Shown here: positions 1 through 8,862 of the stretch, one piece after another
Layout of the letters: each line of letters opens with the position of its first letter
Numbering within the stretch: the first letter of the stretch is position 1
Source: Catenovulum sediminis
Lineage (GTDB): Bacteria; Pseudomonadota; Gammaproteobacteria; Enterobacterales; Alteromonadaceae
DNA length: 64,000 nt
Strand: one strand, 5' to 3'
Assembly: GCF_040270295.1 (NCBI RefSeq)
Contig: NZ_JBELOE010000259.1
Notes under the pieces: model-generated
What the model was told of the DNA's origin: nothing
What the model saw: the letters and a program-made list of their open reading frames with translations, nothing else
Databases searched by the model: none
Translations under genes and position numbers: made by a program

Positions 1-105
1 GCACACTGCCAGGCTTCAAATTAGATTGGTTGATAAAATAGATTAAGACAAAAACAAAGTAATAAAAATTAATCAAAAAGTATTATCAACTGATAAAAGT
101 ATATT

Positions 106-134
106 AAGCCCATCTCAAAAGAGATGGGCTTTTT
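106..134 (+). terminator. Rho-independent terminator
   Basis: A perfect 11-bp stem (106-116 with 121-131) with an AAAA loop runs into a T-run on the plus strand. No plus-strand gene in the window ends before it, so it probably serves a gene lying left of position 1. Confidence 0.85.
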
Positions 135-182
135 GCGTTTAGAGATCAAAGATTTTGACGCGCTACGCGCTACGAGCTACGA

Positions 183-263
183 GTGTAGGTCTGCCCTTTA
201 GGGCGACGATGTTTAGTTCGACTATTGTGTATCTTTCATGTTGGCCTAAAGACCAACCTACAC
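183..263. repeat. REP-like palindromic repeat, copy 1
   Basis: The unit is bounded by inverted GTGTAGGT (183-190) and ACCTACAC (256-263). Inside each end is a small hairpin, one around GCCCTTTAGGGC and one around TTGGCCTAAAGACCAA. The same layout recurs at 311-393. The structure fits a REP/BIME-type or MITE-like intergenic repeat. No coding capacity is seen. Confidence 0.7.
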
Positions 264-310
264 GTCGAGCCAAAGCTGCGATCTACATTTTAGTTATAAG
301 TTTCACTGCA

Positions 311-393
311 GTGTAGGTCCGTCCTTTAGGGCGACAGCTCTAAATTCAGTCATTGCGCAATATGCCTTTGTTGGCCTAAAGGCCAACCTACAC
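311..393. repeat. REP-like palindromic repeat, copy 2
   Basis: Second copy of the unit at 183-263, in the same orientation. It has the same GTGTAGGT and ACCTACAC ends and the same two internal hairpins; the right hairpin is here a perfect TTGGCCTAAAGGCCAA palindrome. The middle ~35 bp has diverged between the copies, so structure and termini are what is conserved. Confidence 0.7.
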
Positions 394-427
394 GCCGACC
401 TACAATCCGCCCAATACTCTCACATGG

Positions 428-3172
428 TTAATGTGCTTGATCCCAGTTGTCACCGACTCCAGCTTCGACAAGCAAAGGAACATTTAATTTTGCAGCATCT
501 TGCATAATTTCCTGAATTTTAAGTTTAGCTTGTTCTACAAATTCATCTTTTACTTCGAAAACTAATTCATCATGAACTTGCATTATCATTACAACATCTA
601 GGTTGTTTAACTCTTTGATCCATTGATCTACTTTTATCATCGCATATTTAATGATATCGGCAGCCGTGCCTTGCATGGGGGCGTTGATAGCCGCTCGCTC
701 TGCTGCTTTACGAACAGCGCCATTGCGAGCTTTAATATCAGGCAACTGTAATCTGCGGCCAAAGATTGTTTCAACATAGCCATGCTCTTCTGCAAACGCA
801 CGGGTTGTCTCCATGTATTTCAAGACTCCTGGATATCTTTCGAAATATAAGTCCATATAATTCTGCGCTTCGCCACGTGGAATACCAAGTTGTCGGGAGA
901 GTCCGAAAGCCGACATTCCATAGATTAAACCAAAGTTTATGGCTTTTGCGCTTCTGCGTTGCTCTGCGCTTACCTCATCCAATGGAGTATTAAATACCTC
1001 GGCAGCTGTCGCTTTGTGGATATCCTTACCTTCAGAAAATGCTTTGAGTAGACCTTCATCATTAGATAAGTGCGCCATGATCCTGAGTTCTATTTGTGAG
1101 TAATCGGCCGCCATAATTTTGTAGCCTTCGCGTGCGACAAAAGCTTTTCTGACTTTTCGGCCTTCTTCATTTCGAATCGGAATATTTTGCAGATTTGGAT
1201 CAGTAGAGGATAAACGACCTGTTGCAGTAACAGCTTGATGATATGAGGTATGTACACGGCCGGTTTTATTGGCAACCATTAACGGTAGTTTGTCAGTATA
1301 AGTCGATTTTAATTTTGCTAATCCGCGATATTCTATAATCACTTTTGGCAAGGGATAATCTAGCGCAAGTTCTTGTAACACTTCTTCTGCTGTTGAAGGG
1401 GCGCCTTTTGGCGTTTTTTTAATGATAGGGTGATTCAACTTTTCAAACAAAATTTGTTGCAGTTGTTTGGTTGAGCCAAGATTGAATTTTTCTCCGGCAA
1501 TATCATAAGCTTTCGCTTCTAACTCTGCTAAGCGTATTAAAATATCTTCACTCTGTTGTGACAACTGATAGCTGTCAATTAAAACGCCATTTTGTTCAAT
1601 CTTGCTGAGGACAGGAATGAGCGGCAATTCAATAGTTTGGTAAACCTCTTTGAGTTTTTCATCTCTTGAGAGCTCAGACCATAACTTTTGGTGTAATTGC
1701 AATGTAATATCAGCGTCTTCTGCCGCATAAGGTGCAGCGGTTTCTAATGGGATTTGGTTGAAAGTAAGCTGTTTAGCGCCTTTTCCGGCAATCTCTTCAA
1801 AGCTGATATTTTTATGCCCCAAGTATTTTAACGCTAGACTATCCATATCATGGCGAGTACCAACACTGTTATAGACATACGATTCGATCATTGAATCATG
1901 GGCGATACCTTGCAAGTCAATGTCGTAATTGGCTAGTACATGTTTGTCATACTTTAAGTTTTGGCCAACGAAAGATTTGTTTGGATCTTCTAAAAGGGGT
2001 TTTAACTGCGCTAATACCCAACCTCTGTCAAGCTGCTGGGGTGCATCTGTGTAATCATGTGCAACAGGTACATAAGCTGCTTCTCCTGGCTTAATCGCAA
2101 AAGAAACACCAACAATTTCAGCTTGCATGTAATTTAAAGATGTCGTTTCTGTATCAAACGCGATCAATTCCGCTTTTTGTAATTTGGCCAACCATAAATT
2201 GAATTCGGTTTTATCTAATATACAACTGTAATTGGCATCGACTTTTTCGGCTATTTTTTCAACTTCGCTCTCCGCTACCTTTTCTTGTGACTGCCCAATG
2301 ACATCAGACAACCAGCGTTTAAATTCCATTTCTTTATAAAGTTCGATTAACTGTGATTGATCAGGTGAAGCAATATCTAGTTTGTCAAAGGCAATATCTA
2401 ATTCTACATCTGTTTTAATAGTCGCTAGCTCATAGGATAATTTCGCTTCTTTTTCATTTTCAACGAGCTTTTTCGGCATGCTTTTAGCGCCGCGAAAAGA
2501 CAAAGTCGCAACTTTTTCGGGATCTTCATATAGCTTTGCCATGCTACCGATGCCCTGTAACATTGCTAGAGCCGTTTTTTCGCCAACACCCGGCAAGCCA
2601 GGGATATTGTCTACTTTGTCTCCCATCAGTGCGAGGTAGTCGATGATAAGTTCTGGTCCAATACCAAATTTATTATGCACACCCTTTTCATCCAATATGG
2701 TATCTGTCATCGTGTTAATTAACGTAACGTGAGAATTAACAAGCTGAGCCATATCTTTGTCACCGGTGCTAATTAAAACATGGCGATTTTGTGCGCTTGC
2801 CTGTTTGGCTAAAGTACCTATTACATCATCCGCTTCAACACCCTCTATTGAAATTAAAGGTAAGCCAAGTGCTTTTATTATTTTATGCAGTGGCTCTATT
2901 TGAATGCGCAAATCATCAGGCATAGGTGGGCGATTTGCTTTGTATTCAGGGTACATGTCATTGCGGAAGGTTTTGCCTTTAGCGTCAAAAATAACCGCCA
3001 TCTGGGTTGGCTTGAAACGATTAATGAGGCTGCGTAACATATTAACAACCCCATAAACCGCACCTGTAGGCTCACCTTTAGAGTTGGTTAGATGCGGCGG
3101 CGCATGAAAGGCTCTAAATAAATAGGATGAACCGTCAACAAGAATAAGTGGGTTTTCAGGGATTTGAGTCAT
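428..3172 (-). CDS. polA: DNA polymerase I
   Basis: DNA polymerase I, which removes RNA primers and fills gaps in lagging-strand replication and excision repair. The 914-aa product has all three parts: an N-terminal 5'-3' exonuclease (LVDGSSYLFRAF at the start), a 3'-5' proofreading exonuclease that keeps its acidic motif (FDTETTSL), and a family A polymerase with motif A (DYSQIELR), the O-helix (RRSAKAINFGLIYG) and motif C (QVHDELVFE). Length is close to the E. coli enzyme (928 aa). I chose the ATG at 3172 because MTQIPENPLILVDGSS aligns with the E. coli N-terminus. An in-frame ATG at 3220 would add 16 residues with no family match. It is transcribed alone, with its promoter region in 3173-3636. 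Confidence 0.98.
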   Translation of the reverse strand: MTQIPENPLILVDGSSYLFRAFHAPPHLTNSKGEPTGAVYGVVNMLRSLINRFKPTQMAVIFDAKGKTFRNDMYPEYKANRPPMPDDLRIQIEPLHKIIKALGLPLISIEGVEADDVIGTLAKQASAQNRHVLISTGDKDMAQLVNSHVTLINTMTDTILDEKGVHNKFGIGPELIIDYLALMGDKVDNIPGLPGVGEKTALAMLQGIGSMAKLYEDPEKVATLSFRGAKSMPKKLVENEKEAKLSYELATIKTDVELDIAFDKLDIASPDQSQLIELYKEMEFKRWLSDVIGQSQEKVAESEVEKIAEKVDANYSCILDKTEFNLWLAKLQKAELIAFDTETTSLNYMQAEIVGVSFAIKPGEAAYVPVAHDYTDAPQQLDRGWVLAQLKPLLEDPNKSFVGQNLKYDKHVLANYDIDLQGIAHDSMIESYVYNSVGTRHDMDSLALKYLGHKNISFEEIAGKGAKQLTFNQIPLETAAPYAAEDADITLQLHQKLWSELSRDEKLKEVYQTIELPLIPVLSKIEQNGVLIDSYQLSQQSEDILIRLAELEAKAYDIAGEKFNLGSTKQLQQILFEKLNHPIIKKTPKGAPSTAEEVLQELALDYPLPKVIIEYRGLAKLKSTYTDKLPLMVANKTGRVHTSYHQAVTATGRLSSTDPNLQNIPIRNEEGRKVRKAFVAREGYKIMAADYSQIELRIMAHLSNDEGLLKAFSEGKDIHKATAAEVFNTPLDEVSAEQRRSAKAINFGLIYGMSAFGLSRQLGIPRGEAQNYMDLYFERYPGVLKYMETTRAFAEEHGYVETIFGRRLQLPDIKARNGAVRKAAERAAINAPMQGTAADIIKYAMIKVDQWIKELNNLDVVMIMQVHDELVFEVKDEFVEQAKLKIQEIMQDAAKLNVPLLVEAGVGDNWDQAH

Positions 3173-3636
3173 AGTAAACTTTGATATCTCTTTTATCAGG
3201 AGGTCAGTGTATGGTTGCATTATACTGGATTAACGCGCGCAGGCTATCCCACAAAATAAATTGCGTGAATTGTGGATAACTTTGTTGAAAAATCATTTGA
3301 TGCTTTACTATCAGCGAATAAAATTAAGATTTTTTATAATTAACTTATTGTTTTATTTGTATTTTATTATTCTATTTGTTGTTTGTATTATGTCTTCGTT
3401 AATGTGGATAGTTTCGTGAATAACTTTAAAGGTCAAAAAGCATACAACAAAACGTGGCAGACAATTTACGCTGTTGTTGGCTAAAGATCTAGGTTTTTTA
3501 TAACATTAATTCTCATTAGCAAATGAATAAAAATTATATAGAGTAAAATTAATCACTTAGGCGTAAAGATATTAACTAGTTTGGATCGTATATGACTTCT
3601 ATTTACAGCTTTTTATATGACAAGGTAATCGCTATG
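3173..3636. other. AT-rich gap upstream of polA with DnaA-box-like sites
   Basis: No gene is seen. On the minus strand there is a perfect DnaA box TTATCCACA (3271-3279), an 8/9 match (3403-3411) and a 7/9 match (3415-3423), all in the same orientation. A very AT-rich tract (about 3310-3400) lies between the first and second. The polA promoter must lie here, but I cannot identify clear -35/-10 boxes. Confidence 0.5.
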
Positions 3637-5316
3637 TTACCTTCTTTTTTGCTTGCTTAAATCAGATGTTAGGCTAACTGTAACTCTAGTAAATTTACCG
3701 ACTTTACTTTTTATCTGTATCTGACCAGCCAGTTTTTCTTGCACAAGTAAAGAGGCTAAAGCTAAACCTGAGTGCGCATCATTACTTTCACTGATTAACA
3801 CCTGTTCTATTTTATCTTCAGCAATGCCAACGCCATTGTCTTCTAACCGTAAGTTGATATTCTGAGTTTTTCTATCAACAAAAGCCTCTATCATAATGAT
3901 GCCATCCGTTTTACCATTAAAGCCATGCTCAATGCAATTGTTAAAGAGTATGCATAACATATGGGTCAATGAGCCAGAATGAGTGTTTAATTCGATGTCG
4001 GCAGGGATATTTTCAATAAACTTGACCTTTTTATGTTTAAAGGTTTTTTGAAAAGTACTCTTAATGACATTTACATGAATTTGTAAGTTGATTTTTCGAA
4101 CTGGATCATCAGCTAGGTCATTGGCAAATTGCTCTAGGTTGTATGTTGACTCGGCTGCTGACATTAATTGCGAAGATGAAATTCGGACGAGTTGTAATGC
4201 ATTGTCTAAGTGATTAGAAACCAATGATTTAGTAACTTTTCCGCCTTCCAGTTTAGCTTTTAAATTAACGGTACGCTCTTCTAAAGAAGCTATGGCTTTT
4301 ATTGACTGAGTGATAGCAGGTGTTATTTCGGCAGCTGCAATGGGCGCCATATCATTAATAATGGCTAAGCGCGCGGTACGTTTTATGTTTTGTTGAGCTT
4401 GAGTAAGCTGATCTTGTGTCTGCTCTAACTTTTCAACAAGGGTTTTATCTCGCTGTGTGGTTTTATATTCTTTGAATATTAGTAGCGCGATTAGCAAGCA
4501 GAGAATAAGGGTAAAAAAGATTATTTGACCAAATAATTTATTGCTAGCATGGTGAGATACCGGTGTTGGATAAAAACCATTCGCTGCAGTATCGATTACA
4601 AAATCTAGCTGATGCAAAGAACCTTTTAGTTGAACGGATGGAGATAGAGCATTGGCTATTTCACCGAACTGCCAACTTAATAAATGAATATTTTCTTGGC
4701 TCGTTGATAGACGTACTTCAATATCGATGTTTTTTGGCCATGCTTGTAGATGTAGTGCCGTTTCTAATAATGCGCTATCCAACTGACTGACAAATAAAAA
4801 TTCGTTGTTCTGTTGTTGGACGAGCTTGGCAACGTATAGTAGATCGTGGCTTTTATCACTTAAGTAGACAAATTGATTGACGTATTTAGTCGCAGCTCTG
4901 TGTAAGCTATTCAGGGTACTTTGGAGTTGATCTTGAGTCAGATCTTTTGCAATTCCGTAAGACCAAAGATGCTGCAATCTTTGCTCAGTCGTTTGAAATG
5001 CAGCCAAAGATATAGGATGGTATTGATAATCCGTATCTTTCATTGTAGCTAGTACAAGTGCATTATATTCTTCTGGGGTGAGTGTCGGCTGCACGCTAAT
5101 GAATTTTGCCATCAAATTGATTTGCGTAAGTGGCTGCCTAAAAGCTTTAAGCATCACATCGACAAACTTGCCACTATCGTTTTTTAGGTATTGATGTAAC
5201 CAAATTTCCGTTTCTTTATCTGCCAGTAAGCTTTTTCCCGATATTGCTGCAAAAGTACCTATCGAAATTGCGACAAGGAGCACAACCCATGCTGGAAGAT
5301 TAAAATATTTAGCCAT
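3637..5316 (-). CDS. CHASE-type sensor kinase homologue lacking the phospho-acceptor His
   Basis: Membrane sensor of 559 aa. An N-terminal membrane segment (about 8-27) is followed by a periplasmic CHASE-like sensor region (about 30-258), a second membrane segment (262-281), a coiled coil (285-315), a HisKA-like region (315-395) and a HATPase domain. The ATPase keeps the N-box (LFNNCIEHGF, N460) and DNGVG (493-497); the G2 box is degenerate (SGLALASLL). The region matches the family that reads AHEINTP at the phosphorylation site. Here it reads AAEITP (328-333), so the His is replaced by Ala329. It probably cannot autophosphorylate in the usual way. It lies 4 bp downstream of a YfiR-like gene, with which it is surely co-transcribed, and no response regulator is adjacent. 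Sensor or scaffold function is inferred. Confidence 0.8.
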   Translation of the reverse strand: MAKYFNLPAWVVLLVAISIGTFAAISGKSLLADKETEIWLHQYLKNDSGKFVDVMLKAFRQPLTQINLMAKFISVQPTLTPEEYNALVLATMKDTDYQYHPISLAAFQTTEQRLQHLWSYGIAKDLTQDQLQSTLNSLHRAATKYVNQFVYLSDKSHDLLYVAKLVQQQNNEFLFVSQLDSALLETALHLQAWPKNIDIEVRLSTSQENIHLLSWQFGEIANALSPSVQLKGSLHQLDFVIDTAANGFYPTPVSHHASNKLFGQIIFFTLILCLLIALLIFKEYKTTQRDKTLVEKLEQTQDQLTQAQQNIKRTARLAIINDMAPIAAAEITPAITQSIKAIASLEERTVNLKAKLEGGKVTKSLVSNHLDNALQLVRISSSQLMSAAESTYNLEQFANDLADDPVRKINLQIHVNVIKSTFQKTFKHKKVKFIENIPADIELNTHSGSLTHMLCILFNNCIEHGFNGKTDGIIMIEAFVDRKTQNINLRLEDNGVGIAEDKIEQVLISESNDAHSGLALASLLVQEKLAGQIQIKSKVGKFTRVTVSLTSDLSKQKRR

Positions 5317-5320
5317 TAAA

Positions 5321-5857
5321 TTATTTACCTAATACGGGATGTGTAAGCAAAATATCAGAAAATTTAAATTTAGCTTCTTCGTCTGGCGCGTTGGTCATTA
5401 AGATCAACTTGTTCTCTTTTTTTATAAACGCTAAATTGCCGTTTTGTTGTACAAACTTTTCGGATTGCCCTATTGTCAGAAAGCCTTGTCTTTTCGCGGA
5501 CTGCAAAATGTTTTGGATATTCATATTGTCAAATATGGCTTCAAAATAAAACAGGTGGCAGCCATGTTCTACTTTGTAATTGACTAATGGCTCAATTTCC
5601 TTAAAAAACTCAAACTCCAAAAAATATTGACCGCTGCGGACACTTTGATAGTTTGCCAAGGTATGTACACTACTATAGTCACTTGTGGTTAATGCACAAA
5701 AAGTTAACGGGCCATTGCCGACAGAGGCATCCCAATTTATATGCTGCAGTGTCCAGTATAAAAACCTGCTTTCAACTTGACTGATATCGGATGCTTGACT
5801 GAAAAAGGGTAAGCACAGCAATATAAATTTTAGTCTACGAAAAACAATATAAGACAC
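5321..5857 (-). CDS. YfiR family periplasmic protein
   Basis: Small exported protein (178 aa) of the YfiR/DUF4154 family. It has a hydrophobic N-terminal signal (about residues 8-22, ending near SQA), a central GCHLFYFE segment and a C-terminal stretch around GQSEKFVQQNGNLAFI, all typical of the family. In Pseudomonas, YfiR is a periplasmic repressor of a membrane diguanylate cyclase. Here the partner encoded 4 bp downstream is a sensor-kinase homologue, so it may act as that sensor's periplasmic input. The start is GTG at 5857, with AAGG upstream; no alternative start is obvious. Confidence 0.75.
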   Translation of the reverse strand: MSYIVFRRLKFILLCLPFFSQASDISQVESRFLYWTLQHINWDASVGNGPLTFCALTTSDYSSVHTLANYQSVRSGQYFLEFEFFKEIEPLVNYKVEHGCHLFYFEAIFDNMNIQNILQSAKRQGFLTIGQSEKFVQQNGNLAFIKKENKLILMTNAPDEEAKFKFSDILLTHPVLGK

Positions 5858-6039
5858 TGAGAACCTTGTTATAATTTGTGACGTGCAATAATTGATTTAT
5901 TAGCTTAGCGAGAATGTGTTAATTAGACAACAAACATCCATTCATCGCGGTCAATATTCATTATTTAAAACTGTTATCTTATGTTTTTTGTTTTATATGA
6001 TTTAAGCCGTAAAAGATAATCCCTCTTAAAGGAGACTTT

Positions 6040-6738
6040 GTGGAAAAATTCAGTGATATTTATCAACGAGCGCTTGAGCGAAAAGGTGGCAAATTGATGC
6101 TAGAGCAATTGTTGCCTGCAGCACCTGCGTCTCATAAAATAGCTGAATTGACCGACGATAGAGTATTATCCGCTTTCAGTAAAAAAGTATTTCAATCCGG
6201 GTTTGTTTGGCGAGTTGTTGAACAAAAATGGCCTGCGTTTGAAGACAGCTTTTTCAACTTCGATATTCAGAAAGTTTTGTTGATGCCGCCCGACATGCTT
6301 GAGCGAAAAGCAAGTGACCCAGCTATTATACGCAATGCTAAAAAGGTGATGTCAATCTATGAAAATGCGTTGATGATTAATGATGTGCAGCAAGCACATG
6401 GGCACTCATTTGCTAAATTTTTAGCTGAATGGCCTAAAACTTCGATTATTGAATTGTGGTTATATTTAAAAAAGCATGGTTGTCGCTTAGGCGGCAACAC
6501 GGGGCCTTATAGTTTACGTGCGCTAGGCATCGATACTTTTCTGTTGACGCAAGATGTAGAGGCTTATTTTCGCGCGCATAAATTAATCGAAGGCGGGTTG
6601 TCGAGTAAACGCAGTTTGTTAAAAATTCAGCAATGCTTCAATCACTGGCAACAAGAATCAGGATACGATTTGCAACAAATTAGCCAAACAATCGCCTACA
6701 GCGTCGGTGATAATTATGTCGGAATACAAAATGCCTGA
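6040..6738 (+). CDS. DNA-3-methyladenine glycosylase I-like protein (COG2818)
   Basis: Helix-hairpin-helix-GPD superfamily protein of 232 aa, resembling the Tag family that excises 3-methyladenine from alkylated DNA. The segment VFQSGFVWRVVEQKW aligns with E. coli Tag around GQQAGLSW, and the tail has LGGNTGPYSLRALG. By my alignment the zinc-binding Cys/His residues of Tag are absent, and its active-site Glu38 falls on a Lys. It therefore belongs to a divergent subfamily that is usually annotated as Tag but may have another substrate. The GTG start at 6040 is supported by AAAGGAGA 5 nt upstream. It overlaps rsmJ by 23 nt, implying translational coupling. Confidence 0.7.
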   Translation: MEKFSDIYQRALERKGGKLMLEQLLPAAPASHKIAELTDDRVLSAFSKKVFQSGFVWRVVEQKWPAFEDSFFNFDIQKVLLMPPDMLERKASDPAIIRNAKKVMSIYENALMINDVQQAHGHSFAKFLAEWPKTSIIELWLYLKKHGCRLGGNTGPYSLRALGIDTFLLTQDVEAYFRAHKLIEGGLSSKRSLLKIQQCFNHWQQESGYDLQQISQTIAYSVGDNYVGIQNA

Positions 6739-7501
6739 CCCTAATACATCAATTATCAGTACCGAGACAAACAACCTTTATATCAATGCGCTAGCAGAGC
6801 GTTTCTCTTTGTCTGTAAATAACCATTCGAACCATGAATTTCAATTGATATGGCAAGAAGGGAGTTTGCGTTTAATACAAACCAGCTTACCGAAGCAGGG
6901 GGCGATATGGGTTGATTTTACCGGCGCATCGGCCGTTTATCGTCGGCAGCAAGTCAGTATTAAAAGCGAAGTGATCGCAAGGGCCGTGGGTATTAAAGCA
7001 AATTATCGACCTAGCGTTTTGGATGCGACTGCTGGCTTAGGTAGAGATGGTTTCGTATTAGCTTCTATGGGATGCCAAGTTTGCTACTTAGAGCGCCACC
7101 CGGTTGTTGCTGCGCTTTTGTTTGATGGTATACAGCGTGCTTTGCGAGATGCAGAAATTGGCGATTGGGCTAAACAGCACCTTGACTTTATGCATGGTAA
7201 CTCAGCAGATGTTGGTTGGTTGGCGGCGCATATAAAGCACCAACCCGATGTGGTTTATTTAGATCCTATGTTTCCGCACAAGAAAAAATCAGCAGCAGTG
7301 AAAAAAGAAATGAAATCATTTCAAAGTTTAGTGGGGGCCGATTCAGATGCTGATAACTTGTTACCGGCCGCATTGACGATTGCTAAACAAAGAGTGGTTG
7401 TCAAACGGCCTGATTATGCGGGTTTTTTAAACCAACAAGCACCCGATGTTAGTTTAAAGTCGAAAAAACATAGATTTGATGTATATCTAATACAGAACTG
7501 A
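6716..7501 (+). CDS. rsmJ: 16S rRNA (guanine-1516-N2)-methyltransferase
   Basis: RsmJ (YhiQ) methylates N2 of G1516 in the 30S subunit using SAM. The SAM-binding motif DATAGLGRDGF and the later YLDPMFPHKKKSA (catalytic DPMFP, near residue 175) and VVKRPDYA are hallmark sequences of the family. The product is about 261 aa. I chose the ATG at 6716, which has GGTGA upstream; a GTG at 6707 would add only three residues. It overlaps the preceding glycosylase-like gene by 23 nt. Confidence 0.95.
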   Translation: MSEYKMPDPNTSIISTETNNLYINALAERFSLSVNNHSNHEFQLIWQEGSLRLIQTSLPKQGAIWVDFTGASAVYRRQQVSIKSEVIARAVGIKANYRPSVLDATAGLGRDGFVLASMGCQVCYLERHPVVAALLFDGIQRALRDAEIGDWAKQHLDFMHGNSADVGWLAAHIKHQPDVVYLDPMFPHKKKSAAVKKEMKSFQSLVGADSDADNLLPAALTIAKQRVVVKRPDYAGFLNQQAPDVSLKSKKHRFDVYLIQN

Positions 7502-7541
7502 TTTTATGAAAGATTTGAATAGAGGAGTGAAAAAATAAATT

Positions 7542-8024
7542 ATGCCATCATTTGATATCGTGACCGAAGTAAATATTGAAGAGGCCCGCAACGCTTGCGA
7601 AAACGCGCAGCGGGAACTCTCTACTCGATTTGATTTCAGAGGTGTTGATGCTGAATTCGTTTATGCCGATGAAAGTGTAAAAATTCATGCAGAAGCTGAA
7701 TTTCAGCTCGATCAAATGTTAGATATATTCCGTAATAAGTTATCTAAACGAGACTTAGATCCCAAAGCGGTGAAAACAGGGAAAATGGAGCAATCAGGCA
7801 AGCTGGTAAAAAACGTGATTACCTTTGTTCAGGGTATCGACACAACGACAGCTAAAAAACTGGTTAAGTTGATAAAAGAGAGCAAGTTAAAAGTGCAGGC
7901 CTCGATTCAAGGAGAGCAGGTGCGGGTCACGGGCAAAAAACGAGATGATTTACAACAAGTCATGCAGTTAGTTAGAGAGGCTGACTTGGGCCAGCCTTTT
8001 CAGTTTACTAATTTCAGAGACTAG
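7542..8024 (+). CDS. yajQ: YajQ family nucleotide-binding protein
   Basis: A 160-aa protein of the YajQ/UPF0234 family, a cytosolic two-domain alpha/beta fold. It starts MPSFDIVTEV and has STRFDFRG and GLVKNVITF-like (KLVKNVITFVQGID) segments typical of the family. Family members bind nucleotides; the Xanthomonas and Pseudomonas homologues bind c-di-GMP and act with a transcription factor. That role here would be inference. The ATG at 7542 is preceded by AGAGGAG. The gene converges with cysE, the two stop codons being 1 bp apart. Confidence 0.95.
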   Translation: MPSFDIVTEVNIEEARNACENAQRELSTRFDFRGVDAEFVYADESVKIHAEAEFQLDQMLDIFRNKLSKRDLDPKAVKTGKMEQSGKLVKNVITFVQGIDTTTAKKLVKLIKESKLKVQASIQGEQVRVTGKKRDDLQQVMQLVREADLGQPFQFTNFRD

Positions 8025-8025
8025 T

Positions 8026-8862
8026 TTAGGTTTCAGATTCCGCGGCAAGGGAGCGCTCTTGCGAAGGCTCTGGCTCTTGCGAATCGTCAAATATATTTTG
8101 CTGCATCGAACGGCAAGGTTCTGCACAGCGAGGAATACCGACTTGTTTAGCCGGTACACCCACAACAGTCGTGTGTGGGTGGACATCTTTTAAAACAACA
8201 CTACCTGCGCCCACTTTTGAGTTGCAACCCACTTCAATATTACCTAAAACTTTTGCACCAGCCCCTATCATTACGCCATGCCGGATTTTCGGATGTCGAT
8301 CGCCACTTTCATTACCCGTACCACCTAGCGTGACCGATTGTAATATCGAAACATTGTCTTCAATGACCGCTGTTTCACCTACCACAATCCCCGTTGCATG
8401 ATCAAACATCACCCCTTTTCCCATACGGCAAGCTGGGTGAATATCGACCGCGAGCACTTGGCTATTTCGGCTTTGGATAAATAAAGCTAAGTCTTTACGT
8501 TTTAGGTTCCATAAATGGTGTGCTAGGCGGTGTACTTGAATTGCCTGAAAGCCTTTTAAGTGCAACAAAACTGTTAAATAAGATTGGATCGCTGGATCTC
8601 GTTCAAAAACTGCACGAATATCAAAAGCCACCACTTCAAGAATGTCTGTCTGTTGCTGATAAAACTCGGTAAACAGTTGCCAAAGTTTTGTTTGTGGCAT
8701 CACATCGTCTGCTAATTTTTGCGCCAGTACAAATGCAACAGCGACATCCATACTTTGATGCTGCAATATACATTTGTCGATGTAACTTGCTAAAAGAGGT
8801 TCTGCTTCGGCCATCTGTTTTGCTTCATTTTGCATGACCGACCAAACTTCGTTGCTGAGCAT
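8026..8862 (-). CDS. cysE: Serine O-acetyltransferase
   Basis: CysE acetylates serine with acetyl-CoA, the first step of cysteine synthesis, in the cytoplasm. The product (278 aa) has an N-terminal helical domain and a left-handed beta-helix acyltransferase domain. Characteristic stretches are DIHPACRMGKGVMFDHATG (with the catalytic His), GDRHPKIRHGVMIGAGA and GAGSVVLKDV. The tail after GVPAKQVG is rich in Ser and Glu and unlike E. coli. The ATG at 8862 gives the family's usual N-terminus; a TTG at 8886 would add eight residues. Confidence 0.96.
   Translation of the reverse strand: MLSNEVWSVMQNEAKQMAEAEPLLASYIDKCILQHQSMDVAVAFVLAQKLADDVMPQTKLWQLFTEFYQQQTDILEVVAFDIRAVFERDPAIQSYLTVLLHLKGFQAIQVHRLAHHLWNLKRKDLALFIQSRNSQVLAVDIHPACRMGKGVMFDHATGIVVGETAVIEDNVSILQSVTLGGTGNESGDRHPKIRHGVMIGAGAKVLGNIEVGCNSKVGAGSVVLKDVHPHTTVVGVPAKQVGIPRCAEPCRSMQQNIFDDSQEPEPSQERSLAAESET

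Larger units (their letters stand above)
1..427. other. Gene-free region downstream of polA
   Basis: I see no convincing complete gene here. A short open frame ending in TAG at 39-41 could be the last codons of a plus-strand gene that begins before the window; the terminator at 106-134 would fit that. The rest holds a short CTACG-rich stretch (about 160-182) and two copies of a palindromic repeat, listed separately. Confidence 0.6.

Noticed and set aside
1..427. Spot 42 (spf) small RNA near polA
   Set aside because: In enterobacteria spf neighbours polA, but nothing here resembles its sequence or 3' stem; the region is filled by palindromic repeats.
3500..3525. Fur-box-like sequence near TAATGAGAATTAATG
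   Set aside because: Only about 9 of 14 key positions fit the consensus, and it lies far from any start codon in an AT-rich gap.
3622..3650. Hairpin AAGGTAA/TTACCTT followed by T-run on the plus strand
   Set aside because: The right arm covers the stop codon of the minus-strand kinase gene and the T-run is its Lys/Arg codons. On the minus strand no U-tract follows, and no plus-strand gene ends there.
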